A DNA stretch of 24,838 bases from Negativicutes bacterium. GTDB taxonomy: Bacteria; Bacillota_C; Negativicutes; Sporomusales_B; JARLHX01. Shown here piece after piece: positions 1 to 8,477 of the stretch (within the stretch, counting starts at the first letter, position 1; the number at the start of each line of letters is the position of its first letter). A program made the translations under genes and the position numbers. Where the stretch lies: contig JARLHY010000064.1 of assembly GCA_031292015.1 (NCBI GenBank), positions 1 through 24,838 on the forward strand, given 5' to 3'. The notes beneath the pieces were generated by a model, which was not told the origin of the DNA, ran no database searches, and worked only from the letters and a program-made list of their open reading frames with translations.

Positions 1-90
1 GACAATAACCTGAATGCCGCCGGCATGACGCAATTTCGTTTCAGCCTGAAACTTTTCCCGCATTTTCTTTAAATCTTCAATTGTTTTCAC
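1..90 (-). CDS. 2Fe-2S ferredoxin-like protein, HndB type (N-terminal part only)
   Basis: Only the first 30 codons are present; the gene runs off the left edge. The GTG start at 88-90 follows a good ribosome site (GGAGGTG on the minus strand at about 97-103). The N-terminus begins MKTIEDLKKMREKF and continues to an HAGGIQVIV strand. That resembles the start of the small thioredoxin-fold 2Fe-2S proteins lying between the NuoE-like and NuoF-like genes of NADH- or NADP-linked [FeFe] hydrogenase operons (HndB; Thermotoga-type relatives). Lying 73 bp downstream of a NuoE-like gene fits that order and predicts NuoF-like and HydA-like genes beyond the edge. The cluster-binding cysteines are outside the window, so the call rests on a short N-terminus plus context. 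Confidence 0.6.
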   Translation of the reverse strand, partial: MKTIEDLKKMREKFQAETKLRHAGGIQVIV

Positions 91-163
91 GCTATACACC
101 TCCGTAGTGGCAAAAACATCCATAGAGTCAGGCGATATTTCAGGCTGGTGCCCGCATCGCCGT

Positions 164-658
164 TCAGGAATATTGGGCCAGTATCGCGGGAATTGCTGCC
201 GGGGTCAGCCGTCCGTGGGTATCGTCGTTGACCATCATGACCGGAGCCAACCCGCACGCCCCGACACAGGCCACCGTCTCCAGGGTAAACCTCAGGTCCG
301 GCATTGTGTTCCCGGCTGCGATTTTCAGCTCGTCCTCGATGGCAGCCAATATGGCTTTGGCGCCGCGGACATGGCAGGCCGTGCCCTGGCAGACCCGGAT
401 GATATTCCGGCCCCGCGGGTTCAGGTGAAACTGGGAATAAAAAGTTGTCACCCCATAGATCTGGCTTGTCGGGATCTTCATTTTTTCGCCGATCCTGACA
501 ATAACTTCTTTGGATAAATAACCATAAGCGTTCTGCGCGTCTTGCAATACAGGGATAAGTGCGCCCTTCACTCCCTGATATTGCGCCAATATTTCATCCA
601 GTCGGGCTATAGTGCTGACTTCCCCGCCGCAGCAGCATTGTTTGGGATTACTGTTCAT
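164..658 (-). CDS. hndA: NuoE-like 2Fe-2S subunit (HndA/HydC type) of an NADH-linked hydrogenase or dehydrogenase
   Basis: A 164-residue thioredoxin-like 2Fe-2S protein that passes electrons between an NADH/flavin subunit and a catalytic partner. The four ligands are visible as C90-x4-C95 (CQGTACHVRGA) and C131-x3-C135 (CVGACGLAP), the normal NuoE pattern, and the length is usual. The N-terminus carries an extra CCC cluster at residues 8-10, outside the ligand set. The ATG start follows GGAGG with a 6-nt spacer. The next gene downstream is an HndB-like 2Fe-2S protein, which favours a cytoplasmic [FeFe]-hydrogenase (HndABCD / HydABC, often electron-bifurcating) over membrane complex I. A formate-dehydrogenase-linked complex is the main alternative. 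Confidence 0.88.
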   Translation of the reverse strand: MNSNPKQCCCGGEVSTIARLDEILAQYQGVKGALIPVLQDAQNAYGYLSKEVIVRIGEKMKIPTSQIYGVTTFYSQFHLNPRGRNIIRVCQGTACHVRGAKAILAAIEDELKIAAGNTMPDLRFTLETVACVGACGLAPVMMVNDDTHGRLTPAAIPAILAQYS

Positions 659-685
659 GTTCTTCCTCCGTTAAGAAAACTTGTT

Positions 686-2719
686 TCAGATGCGGAACCT
701 GGCCACCGCTTCCCGCAGTCTGGCGGCCAGTTCCGCCAGGTTCCGGCTGGAGGCGGCGATTTCTTCCACCGAGGCCGATTGCTCTTCGGTAGTGGCCGAT
801 ACAGTTTGCGCTTCGGCGGCTATTTCTTTGCTGGCCTGGTCGATTTCCTGAATGGCGGCCACCATCTTTTCGCTGCCGGCAGCCATATTGTTGATTGAAT
901 CGGATATATCCCTGATCTGATCGGAAAGATGGCTGACAGCACCGACAATTTCCGCAAAACTTGCGCCAGCGGAATTAACAACCGCGACGCCGGCCTTAAT
1001 GCCCTCGGCTCCTGCCAGGGTTGCGCCCACGGCCTGGTCCATATTGGACTGGTTGTGCTGAATCAGCGAATGAATCTGCTGGGCGGCCCGGTTGGACTCT
1101 TCGGCCAGCTTCCTGACTTCCTCGGCCACGACCGCAAAACCCCGGCCGTGTTCTCCGGCCCGGGCGGCCTCGATGGCGGCATTGAGGGCCAACAAGTTGG
1201 TCTGGCCTGCGATGGTCGATATCAGGTTTACGATTCCGCTGATCTCATTCGATCCTTTTGACAACTCAGCAATGGCTGTCTGGATTTCTTCCGAGCCTTG
1301 GCCAATCTGCTGCATTTGAGCAACCGCCTCGTCTACCGCCTGCCGACCTTGTTCAGCCTGCGCAGCCGTATTCAGGGCAATTGCCGAAACTGCCTGCGCC
1401 ATGGCCGAAACCTGTCCGGTCGAAACCGACATTTCGATAGCCACTGCCGCAATGTCGGCAGCCGAAGTCGCCTGATTCTGCGTGCCCTGGGCAATCTCGG
1501 TGATCGACCCGGCGACCTGGTTGGCGGCAGTGGCCGACTGCCCAGCGCTGGCGGTCAGTTCTTCGCTGGATGCGGCGACTTGCTCGGCCTGGGAATGGAC
1601 TTTGGTGACAACGGCGCGAAGATTGGCGCGCATTTCTTGGAACCCTGCCGCCAACTGGCCGATCTCATCTTCAGAGTGAATTTTTGTCTCCCGATCTCTC
1701 AGGTCACCCCCGGCCAGCAGCAGGCATTCATCTCTGATATGAGCGATAGGATTGGCAAAGCGTTTACTGATGATTACAATGAAAATCACCGCCAGGATCA
1801 AACAACCCAGGGAAATTCCCAGCGCCGTCCGGCCGAATGTCGTCACTTCCCGTCCGACTTCACTGGCCGGCGCCGCGACGATCATCAACCAGCGTTTATT
1901 CCCCGGCAGATCAATCGGGGTATAGACCGCCATTTGCTCCACACCGTCGATAAACGTATATTTACCCTGAGCCTGCCGGCCTGTCTCTGCCACCGTTTTG
2001 AACAAGGCTGTCAAACGGTCGTCAAGTTCGCTCGTCGGAAGGTTTAGCTCAGGGTTAACCTTTTTAGCGGTATAAGAAAATTTGCCGACAAGTTCCGGCT
2101 TCTGAGGGAAGGCGAGGAGCAGGCCCGACTTGTCGGCTATCGTTCCCCCGCCGGTTTCCTTGAACTTCAGGTCCTTGATCATTTCCGTAAGTTTTTCCAG
2201 GGTAAAAATACAGCTCAAAATCCCGGTCATCTGCCCATTGTCGATTACCGGAACAGATAAAGCCACGCCGATCTGGCCGGTTGTCCGCGAGACGGTGGGA
2301 TCATTCAAATAGGCCCTTTTAGTTGCTAAAACCTGTTGAAAGTAATCACGATCGGAAAACCGTCCGGTACTTCCGTCTGAACGGATACCGGCGCCGTCGG
2401 GAGATATATAGATGATCGAATCGAATTTCCCAAGCCGTTTTTTTGTCTCGGCGATGATTGACCCGATCTGGGCTATATCGGATCCGGCCCGGATTTGCCG
2501 GTCACTTGCAATTTCCTCCATTTGCAGCAGCGCATCATGTATTTCCGCCTTAACCCGATTGGCGTAATCATGCCCCACCGCCACCGCAGTGTCATCGACG
2601 CTCCTTGTCAAAAACTGATTCGCCAGATAGTAACTGCTACCGGACAACAGACCAAACGACATAATAAAGAAAGGCACCAGAATGAGAAGCAGCCTGGTCT
2701 TTATACTACGAACTTTCAT
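686..2719 (-). CDS. Methyl-accepting chemotaxis protein with extracytoplasmic Cache-type sensor
   Basis: A 677-residue transducer that senses a small molecule outside the membrane and controls the CheA kinase. Residues 1-8 are basic, TM1 spans about 9-31, and an extracytoplasmic domain runs to about 295. Its [19 protein letters not shown] segment and following strands are typical of dCache sensors. TM2 is at about 298-317, followed by HAMP and a long coiled-coil signalling domain containing the invariant hairpin tip ([16 protein letters not shown], then [18 protein letters not shown]). I chose the ATG at 2719, 29 codons inside the longest frame, because GAGGT precedes it at proper spacing and TM1 follows directly; the upstream extension is unlike any signal. 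No CheR-docking pentapeptide is visible at the C-terminus. The ligand is unknown. Confidence 0.93.
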   Translation of the reverse strand: MKVRSIKTRLLLILVPFFIMSFGLLSGSSYYLANQFLTRSVDDTAVAVGHDYANRVKAEIHDALLQMEEIASDRQIRAGSDIAQIGSIIAETKKRLGKFDSIIYISPDGAGIRSDGSTGRFSDRDYFQQVLATKRAYLNDPTVSRTTGQIGVALSVPVIDNGQMTGILSCIFTLEKLTEMIKDLKFKETGGGTIADKSGLLLAFPQKPELVGKFSYTAKKVNPELNLPTSELDDRLTALFKTVAETGRQAQGKYTFIDGVEQMAVYTPIDLPGNKRWLMIVAAPASEVGREVTTFGRTALGISLGCLILAVIFIVIISKRFANPIAHIRDECLLLAGGDLRDRETKIHSEDEIGQLAAGFQEMRANLRAVVTKVHSQAEQVAASSEELTASAGQSATAANQVAGSITEIAQGTQNQATSAADIAAVAIEMSVSTGQVSAMAQAVSAIALNTAAQAEQGRQAVDEAVAQMQQIGQGSEEIQTAIAELSKGSNEISGIVNLISTIAGQTNLLALNAAIEAARAGEHGRGFAVVAEEVRKLAEESNRAAQQIHSLIQHNQSNMDQAVGATLAGAEGIKAGVAVVNSAGASFAEIVGAVSHLSDQIRDISDSINNMAAGSEKMVAAIQEIDQASKEIAAEAQTVSATTEEQSASVEEIAASSRNLAELAARLREAVARFRI

Positions 2720-2806
2720 ACTCTGACCTCGCTTTTTAAGTACTGCCGGCCTTTGCTTGCGATACCTGGGGAGGTTTCTATGTTCGCCGATGGTGGCTAT
2801 AGGCAA

Positions 2807-2843
2807 CGCAGACTGTCGGCATGATGCCTGCCGACAGTCTGCG
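2807..2843 (-). terminator. Perfect 15-bp stem-loop after the SLH porin gene
   Basis: CGCAGACTGTCGGCA at 2807-2821 pairs perfectly with 2829-2843 around a 7-nt loop. It lies between the porin stop (2865) and the chemotaxis gene start (2719), so it most likely ends or protects the 3' end of the porin transcript. No clear T-tract follows on the minus strand, so it may act as a 3'-end stabiliser rather than a classical intrinsic terminator. Confidence 0.6.
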
Positions 2844-2864
2844 CGTCAAGACCCTTGAAGTTTT

Positions 2865-4337
2865 TTAGAATACGGCGATAAACTGGGCTTGGAGCTGTCT
2901 GGTAAACTCGGCGCTGGTATCGGCACGTTTGAGAGCTTGGTAGGTAAGGGAGAGAACGATACCTTTGGTGACGACCTTTTCATAGGCCAAGTCCCAGCCT
3001 CTTAGATTATCCTGGCCGTTATAGCTCAGGTTGTTGGCCCCGACATAGAGCGGCGACATTGTCAGGGTTGTGGACCAGGGCCCGTAGCCTGAGGGCAGGA
3101 TACCGTTCGGCACGCAGCGGTAAGACAGCGACCAGGCCTCAGTGCCTGGTTTATTATAATCCACGAAAAACCGCTGCAGCGGGTAGAATTTGTCCGGCTG
3201 GTTGGTGCCGTTGGTGATCTGAAACGCGTAAGCATGCTCATGACCAGGCAGGTTTACCGGATGGGCGATCATAGACCTTGCATAATCGCCGATGAAAGTC
3301 CAGTCCCCCATCTTGTAGGAGTAACCGATCTCACCCCCATGGAACTGGCTATAGCCGACCCCCCAGGGGCTGGAGGTGGTTTTCAGGGAAATGTTGCTGT
3401 TGTAGTAAGTTGTGTTGATCTTGAACTCAGGGGTAACTTTCCAGCCCAGGTTGAGGAACTGAAGTTCTTTCGCGTCGCCTGACGACGTGCTGCTGGCGGT
3501 GCTGCCGTAATACACGTTGGTCTCAGGCGATATGATATAGGCCCCGCCCTGGAGATCGGCGGCATCACTCAGTTTTTTGACTATGGTAACACCGTCGTTC
3601 TTGCCTGTCCGGTAACCGACAAGGCCTTGACCCCATTGTACCGCCTGACGTCCCCAGATGATCTTGTCGAGACCGAGAAAATCCTGGGTTGTGAAGTAGG
3701 AACGGTCGATTTCCAATCCACTACCATTGCTCCCCACAACATTGGAGGTGGACACCGTGTTTGTGCCGTTGGAAACGGTCGACGGCAGGCCATTACCGCT
3801 GGACAGATTCGAACCGAACTTGCTGACCGCGGTCTGGACGCGTAAGCCATAGGTTGTTGACGGGCTGACGTCAGCCGACAGATTCAGGCGTTCGCGCCAT
3901 TCCAGCTGGTCATTGCCTTTAAGTTTGGGCATACCGGCCGGAGGCGAGTCTGTTGTCCATTGAAGCCAGGTTTCGCTCATGATTTTGAAATTGGTTTTGG
4001 CTTCAATTTTGCTGACACGGGCGTCGAGATGGTTGATTTCCAGGGCGAACTCGCTGGCCAACTTATCAATGAGAGCCTTTTGCTTGGCTGAGGCTTTGGC
4101 TGAATTGTCCATGGCCTTTTCGACGATCTGCGCCATTTCATAGCGGGTCATGAGCTTATCGCCGCGGAAAGTTCCGTCGCTGTAGCCATCGATGATGCCA
4201 ATTCTGGCAAGCTCCTTGACGGCAGTGTAGGCCCAATGATCGGCAGGAACGTCGACGGCGGCGGGAGCCGCCATAACGGGTGAAACTGCGACAAACAAAA
4301 ACACGAGCAGCAGAAGGGGTACCAGTTTTGTTTTCAA
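2865..4337 (-). CDS. SLH-domain outer-membrane porin (OmpM/Slp type)
   Basis: A 490-residue outer-membrane protein of the kind that tethers the outer membrane to peptidoglycan in diderm Firmicutes and forms a channel. Residues 1-23 are a signal peptide (KTK, hydrophobic core, cleavage near VMA-AP). One S-layer-homology domain spans about 26-78 (DHWAYTAVKELARIGIIDGY...TRYEMAQIVEKA). A helical, probably coiled-coil spacer follows to about 115. The rest is rich in alternating aromatic and polar residues, as in a beta-barrel, and the protein ends in phenylalanine (QFIAVF), a usual barrel-terminal residue. The start is TTG at 4335-4337, with GGGAGGT six bases upstream; no in-frame ATG fits better. 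This gene is the best lineage marker in the window. A diverging IS remnant ends about 120 bp upstream of its start. Confidence 0.92.
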   Translation of the reverse strand: MKTKLVPLLLLVFLFVAVSPVMAAPAAVDVPADHWAYTAVKELARIGIIDGYSDGTFRGDKLMTRYEMAQIVEKAMDNSAKASAKQKALIDKLASEFALEINHLDARVSKIEAKTNFKIMSETWLQWTTDSPPAGMPKLKGNDQLEWRERLNLSADVSPSTTYGLRVQTAVSKFGSNLSSGNGLPSTVSNGTNTVSTSNVVGSNGSGLEIDRSYFTTQDFLGLDKIIWGRQAVQWGQGLVGYRTGKNDGVTIVKKLSDAADLQGGAYIISPETNVYYGSTASSTSSGDAKELQFLNLGWKVTPEFKINTTYYNSNISLKTTSSPWGVGYSQFHGGEIGYSYKMGDWTFIGDYARSMIAHPVNLPGHEHAYAFQITNGTNQPDKFYPLQRFFVDYNKPGTEAWSLSYRCVPNGILPSGYGPWSTTLTMSPLYVGANNLSYNGQDNLRGWDLAYEKVVTKGIVLSLTYQALKRADTSAEFTRQLQAQFIAVF

Positions 4338-4481
4338 ACGATTACCTCCCTTATTTTTGGCGTACCGGTAAGAGAATTCGACTGAAGCCCTCCCTCCTTA
4401 TCCCTTGCAGCTATCTTTAGGCCCCTGGGGCAATTTTCTTCCCACCCCCTTTACTACTGTTCGTAAATAATGTTGTTTTCG

Positions 4482-4510
4482 TTGCTGGAATAGCGGAAAA
4501 TGGCTATAAT
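4482..4510 (+). promoter_or_regulatory. Sigma-70-type promoter of the IS transposase
   Basis: TTGCTG at 4482-4487 and a perfect TATAAT at 4505-4510 are separated by 17 bp. The pair lies just inside the left inverted repeat and about 30 bp upstream of the transposase start, as expected for an IS promoter. Activity is inferred from consensus match only. Confidence 0.6.
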
Positions 4511-4541
4511 AAAGCTAGGTATGTCCACAAGGAGACCACCG

Positions 4542-5348
4542 ATGAGCGATACGATCATGAAAGATTTACGGGAAACACGCTACGGCGACAGGTTGTCCTG
4601 CCCGCGCTGCGGCGGCATCGCCGTCAAACGCAACGGAACGTATCAGCCTAAGAACTCGCCAGGCAAACGCCAGCGCTATCTGTGCAATGATTGTCATCAT
4701 ACTTTTGGCGATCTGACGTTCAGCCCGCTGGCCGGGACGCATCATCCTGAAAAATGGGCTGAATATTTCGGCTGCATGGCGGGAAAAATTTCGCTGCGCG
4801 AAACCGCCAAACTCCTTGGCATTTCTTTGTCCACCGCCTTTTTATGGCGGCATAAGATACTGAGCCCGCTTCAGCAGCTCCGGCTGCCGGACCCGAACGG
4901 CAATATCGCCGGAGGCGAATGCTCTGGCGGCTCGCGCGAAAAATATGAACCGGTTGCCAGAGTACGCAAGACCGGGATCGGGGGGGCCGGTGCCGCAAAG
5001 CAGGGATTTGACCGGCTCATGCGCAGACAACGGATAGTCCTTCACCCCATCGCCTCTACCTGTTTTAAACGGCACAGCGCAATAACGCAACCGCGGCCCC
5101 GGGTGCCGGTTGATGAGAAAGGCCTTCAGCGCGGCGATCCTTTTTATAGCCGCCTGCAACAATGGCTGAGGCGATTTCACGGTGTTTCCGGCAGCTATGT
5201 CGATCATTACCTGGTCTGGTTCCTGTTTGCCGACCGCCATCACTGCCTGCCCTTAAATCAACGCAAACTCGCATTCATACGGGAGACCCTTAAAACCCCA
5301 CTCAAGCTGAACTCCCGGCACTTCAGGCCCTGCCTGAACAGAGCCTGA
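4542..5348 (+). pseudogene. IS1595-family transposase, internally deleted
   Basis: The start ATG at 4542 follows AAGGAG. The N-terminal part looks intact: a zinc ribbon (CPRCGG...CNDCHHTF, about residues 20-56) and the helix-turn-helix region ending SLSTAFLWRHKIL, both typical of IS1595 transposases. The C-terminal part is also recognisable (YSRLQQWLRRFHGVSGSYVDHYLVWF). The stretch between them is too short and of poor quality. The GxVEADE-type segment and the central catalytic Asp that make up the DDE/DDN centre cannot be found, and only a weak trace (RKTGIGGAGAAKQG) remains. At 268 codons it is shorter than the usual full-length transposase. I infer internal deletion with small frame damage; it should be unable to transpose on its own. 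Confidence 0.75.
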
Positions 5349-5453
5349 AGCGATTTTATAGCCGAAAGCAACAAGATTTACGAACATTTTGCAGACCAGG
5401 GCGACAGGTTGTTCTCATGGCGCGTTGCGGAGAAATCGCGGGTATGTAAGATT

Positions 5454-6509
5454 TTATTCGGCGATAACGCCCATGTAGTCACTGCGTTTGCCGGTTTCGC
5501 CCTTGAACATGCCGTTATACCAAGCGTCAGGAAGATTGACGGGATTCTCAGCATAGTCGTAGTACGCCGCCTCCATCATCAGGAAGAAGGACTGGCCATT
5601 GGAAGAAATACCGATCTTGTTGTTGTCAGGCACGCCGCAGACTCCATACAAAAAGCCGTACGGATCGACCTTGTCATGCAGGGTCCGGCGCAACAGGTTC
5701 GCCGTTTTTTCATAGTTCTCATCCAGATATCCAGCAGCAAGAGCGCGGTAAATCGCGCTGGCCACCATGCTCACAGCATTGATGCCGATGATGCTTTCGG
5801 GGTTGTCGAGGGTGTCATGGCACACGCCGTCTTTGTCAATAAACTGCAGGATAGAGTCGATGACGATTTTGGCCTTGTCCATCATCTCGTCTTTTTGCTG
5901 CTTCATGCTCGCCGGGAGCCGTGCGGCCACCTTGACAAGACCGACAGCCGCATAACCGGTGCAGATGCTGCGGTGATGCGTTCTGACAAATTTCTTTTCT
6001 TCATCGTTCCAGATCCAGTTGAGCATTTTGATCTTTGGATCATACAGCGCATCCCAATATCCGTTGATCTGCTTGACGGCTTCTTCATAATAGCCGGCCG
6101 CCGCAAGGAAAGGCGGCATCATGTAGATGGAATCCACCCAAAATTCCGGCGCGTCGTTGAGATGATAGAGTATCCCCTGAGGACTTCTCGCCGCCTTGTT
6201 CAGCGTATAGTCCAGCAGCAGTTCATAGGTTTCCCTGATCAGGCGATCGTTGGTCAGCTGGGAAGCCACCATCAGAGCCTCGCCGCAGGCGCACGGGTCA
6301 GTGACCGTGCGTTTTTCCCATTCGGTGGTGATGGTGGTGCGTCCGTCATCAAGACGAATATAGGAAATCTCCCGGGCAAAGGTGACCAGAGTTTCGTAAT
6401 CGCGCAATTCCAGCATGGCCTGCATGGCTTCACTTTGCTCCCAGCTGCGCCGCTGGATGGACATCAGCGCCTGTTTGACTTTCTGGATTATCGGACTGTC
6501 TGGTTTCAT
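5454..6509 (-). CDS. GH88/GH105-like unsaturated-glucuronyl/rhamnogalacturonyl hydrolase homologue
   Basis: A 351-residue protein with the alpha/alpha-barrel character of families GH88/GH105, which hydrate the double bond of unsaturated uronic acids and so release them from glycosides. The clearest support is FWVDSIYMMPPFLA (residues 123-136), matching the family WxDxxxM helix whose Asp (here D126) is the usual catalytic acid. The region around RTHHRSICTGYAAVGLVKVAARLP and the late SNGQSFFLMMEAAYYDY helix also fit. No signal peptide is present, so it acts in the cytoplasm. It is the last gene of the four-gene carboxyltransferase operon, 70 bp after the SDR gene. It is somewhat short and divergent for the family, so another alpha/alpha-barrel glycosidase or lyase activity is possible. 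Its presence suggests the pathway's substrate carries a uronate or sugar. Confidence 0.65.
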   Translation of the reverse strand: MKPDSPIIQKVKQALMSIQRRSWEQSEAMQAMLELRDYETLVTFAREISYIRLDDGRTTITTEWEKRTVTDPCACGEALMVASQLTNDRLIRETYELLLDYTLNKAARSPQGILYHLNDAPEFWVDSIYMMPPFLAAAGYYEEAVKQINGYWDALYDPKIKMLNWIWNDEEKKFVRTHHRSICTGYAAVGLVKVAARLPASMKQQKDEMMDKAKIVIDSILQFIDKDGVCHDTLDNPESIIGINAVSMVASAIYRALAAGYLDENYEKTANLLRRTLHDKVDPYGFLYGVCGVPDNNKIGISSNGQSFFLMMEAAYYDYAENPVNLPDAWYNGMFKGETGKRSDYMGVIAE

Positions 6510-6579
6510 TACTATCTCCCCCGCCTTTATTTATCGTGTGATTTTATCGCGCGCTTCCCTGTTTTTCCCTTAGCCCTAA

Positions 6580-7353
6580 TTACAGCCTTCTGATATGGAA
6601 ACCGCCATCGGCGTTGATTACCTGACCGGTCGCAAAGTCCAGCAGGCCGCTGCACAGCGCGACGACGCTGTCGGCAACATCCTTGGGATAACCAAACCGT
6701 TTGATGGGAGTAATGCCTTCTTCAATGAACTTGCCAAACTTCTCTTTGGACGCCTCCATCATGTCGGTCAGGATGAGGCCTGGACGCACTTCAAACACAG
6801 GAATGCCGAATTCGGCCAGGCGGTCGGCAAACAGCAAGGTTGTCATCGAGATGGCTGCCTTGGAGATGCAGTATTCCCCCCGGTTGGTGGAGGAGGTATA
6901 GGCGGACACCGAGGAGATATTGACGATCCTCGGCTGATACATTTCAATGTCGCCCTTGTTTTTAAATTCGATCATTTTAGCCGCGGCCAGTTGGCACATA
7001 AAGAACATCGAACGGGCATTGGTGTTTACGACCCGGTCATAGCTCGCTTCTTCGACTTCCAGCAAATCTTTGCGCATTTGCGGCGCGACGCCGGCGTTGT
7101 TGACCAGGACATCCAGCCGGCCAAACTTTTCGCAGACGGTCTGAATCAGCTGTTTCCGCTCAGCGGTGCTGGCTACGTCGCATTTTATGTACTCGCAGCC
7201 GATGCCTTCGTTGCGAAAAGCGGCCAGTGTTTCATCAGCGTTCGGGCTGGCGGCGCTCACGACAACATAATACCCTTTTTTCCCCAGTTCTTCGGCGATG
7301 CCCCGACCGATCCCCCGTCTGGAGCCTGTGACGATCGCAATCTTATCTGCCAT
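6580..7353 (-). CDS. Short-chain dehydrogenase/reductase (FabG-like)
   Basis: A 257-residue classical SDR, a soluble NAD(P)(H)-dependent alcohol/ketone oxidoreductase. Visible motifs are the TGSRRGIG cofactor loop (9-16), NNAG (85-88), the catalytic serine in NISSVSAY (147-150) and Y161-x3-K165. It ends with the usual GQVINADGGFHIRRL. Basic residues in the glycine loop (SRR) hint at NADP preference, which is inference. It lies 18 bp after the MDR gene and 70 bp before the GH88-like gene, so it is co-transcribed. A sugar-derived or hydroxyacyl keto group is a likely substrate; 3-oxoacyl reduction for general lipid synthesis is less likely in this context. Confidence 0.9.
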   Translation of the reverse strand: MADKIAIVTGSRRGIGRGIAEELGKKGYYVVVSAASPNADETLAAFRNEGIGCEYIKCDVASTAERKQLIQTVCEKFGRLDVLVNNAGVAPQMRKDLLEVEEASYDRVVNTNARSMFFMCQLAAAKMIEFKNKGDIEMYQPRIVNISSVSAYTSSTNRGEYCISKAAISMTTLLFADRLAEFGIPVFEVRPGLILTDMMEASKEKFGKFIEEGITPIKRFGYPKDVADSVVALCSGLLDFATGQVINADGGFHIRRL

Positions 7354-7371
7354 CCTTAATCACTCCTTAAT

Positions 7372-8394
7372 CTAAATGTGTCCCTCGATGAGAACAAGGT
7401 TTCTGCCGCGAACCTTACCGGCCTCGAAGTCATAGTTGAGCTGTTTGTATTCCTGCGGGGTGATGGTGCGGTTGATAATGGTGTGCATGGCGCCGCTGTC
7501 GAGAAGTTCCACAGCCTTAGCCAGCCTGTGGCCGCCTCTGCGGACCGTCATCCAGACGCAGTGAACCCCGAATTCCGCTTCCAGCTCTTGGGACAGGCAC
7601 AGTGACATCAGGCCTCTTTTGCCGTCGTAGTCCGGTCCGGAATACGCCTTGTTTTTCAGCGGTACGGTTGAGACAAAATACCCGCCCTTATTCATCACCT
7701 TGAGGTATTCCCGCAGTTCTTCTTCTTCAAGGGTGGCCACGCTGATGATTACATCCAGCTTATTGCCGGCGAATTTTTTAAATTCGTCGGTTCTTGCGGG
7801 AATCATCTCGTCCGCACCGTTGTCCAGGATCTCCTGGCGGCACTCCTCGACGTCACAGCCGATGACATAGGCGCCCTTATACTTCGCCACCTGAACAGAC
7901 AGTTGCCCGACACCGCCGGCAGCGCCAATAACCATCACCCGCTGCCCAGGCAGGACAGAAGACTCTTCGCTCAAGGCCTGCAATGCGGTCAGGGCGTACC
8001 CGGGCACAGCCGCAACCGTTTCCAGGGGAACGTTCTTGGGGGCATGGCAACAGTCTATTGCTTTGACGGCGCAATATTCGGCGAGGGCTCCGCCCTTTTG
8101 CTTGTCATGAAAAGCGATAACCTTGTCGCCAAGTTCAAATTCGCTGACTTTACAGCCTTTGGCTGCCACGGTTCCCCCAATTTCGATACCGGGAATCCGC
8201 GGAAGATAATGCTCGTACATCGAGGCATACCATCCGTTGCGGGCTTTGGCATCAGCAGGAGAGAAAGCGGAGGCACGCACTTTAATCAGTACTTCGTCAT
8301 CAGCAGGAACCGGCACCGGGAAGTCCTCGATAACAAGTTCCTCCGGCGAGCCGAAGCGATGAAAACAAATAGCTTTCATAGTTTTAGGCAGCAT
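7372..8394 (-). CDS. MDR-superfamily NAD(P)-dependent oxidoreductase (quinone reductase-like)
   Basis: A 340-residue member of the medium-chain dehydrogenase/reductase superfamily. The N-terminal GroES-like domain begins KAICFHRFGSPEELVIEDFP and the Rossmann domain contains VMVIGAAGGVGQLSVQVAKYKGAYVIG. The cysteines of a structural zinc site are absent, pointing to the zinc-free quinone/enone-reductase branch that reduces activated C=C or C=O bonds with NAD(P)H. The longest frame starts at 8400, but the AAGGGG site sits only 2 nt from that ATG and 8 nt from the in-frame ATG at 8394, so I prefer the latter. It follows the carboxyltransferase gene by about 80 bp and precedes the SDR by 18 bp. 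Confidence 0.85.
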   Translation of the reverse strand: MLPKTMKAICFHRFGSPEELVIEDFPVPVPADDEVLIKVRASAFSPADAKARNGWYASMYEHYLPRIPGIEIGGTVAAKGCKVSEFELGDKVIAFHDKQKGGALAEYCAVKAIDCCHAPKNVPLETVAAVPGYALTALQALSEESSVLPGQRVMVIGAAGGVGQLSVQVAKYKGAYVIGCDVEECRQEILDNGADEMIPARTDEFKKFAGNKLDVIISVATLEEEELREYLKVMNKGGYFVSTVPLKNKAYSGPDYDGKRGLMSLCLSQELEAEFGVHCVWMTVRRGGHRLAKAVELLDSGAMHTIINRTITPQEYKQLNYDFEAGKVRGRNLVLIEGHI

Positions 8395-8477
8395 GAACAT
8401 TACCCCTTTCTTGATCCAATGATGTGGTTACCGGCGTTCGCACGTTCGCGATTGCTATAGCTGAACAACACAGCGCG

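Larger units (their letters stand above)
4458..5386 (+). mobile_element. IS1595-family insertion sequence remnant with terminal inverted repeats
   Basis: The left end (4458-4480, TGTTCGTAAATAATGTTG...) and the right end (5364-5386, reverse complement TGTTCGTAAATCTTGTTG...) match at 20 of 23 positions. They bracket a 929-bp unit holding a damaged IS1595-type transposase and its promoter. No convincing target-site duplication is visible: the flanks read TTTACTAC on the left and TTTTGCAG on the right, suggesting an old insertion. It is the only plus-strand gene unit in the window. It separates the catabolic island from the porin and hydrogenase flank, so it may mark the island boundary. Confidence 0.75.

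Noticed and set aside
164..658. Assignment of the NuoE-like gene to a complex I (nuo) operon
   Set aside because: The downstream gene is an HndB-like 2Fe-2S protein, which is the hydrogenase-type order, not nuoE-nuoF.
5409..6593. Plus-strand open frame of 394 codons
   Set aside because: It is antisense to the GH88/GH105-like gene, has no protein-family character and no ribosome site; high-GC codon use on the minus strand creates it.
6595..7359. Plus-strand open frame of 254 codons
   Set aside because: It is antisense to the SDR gene with its complete catalytic motifs.
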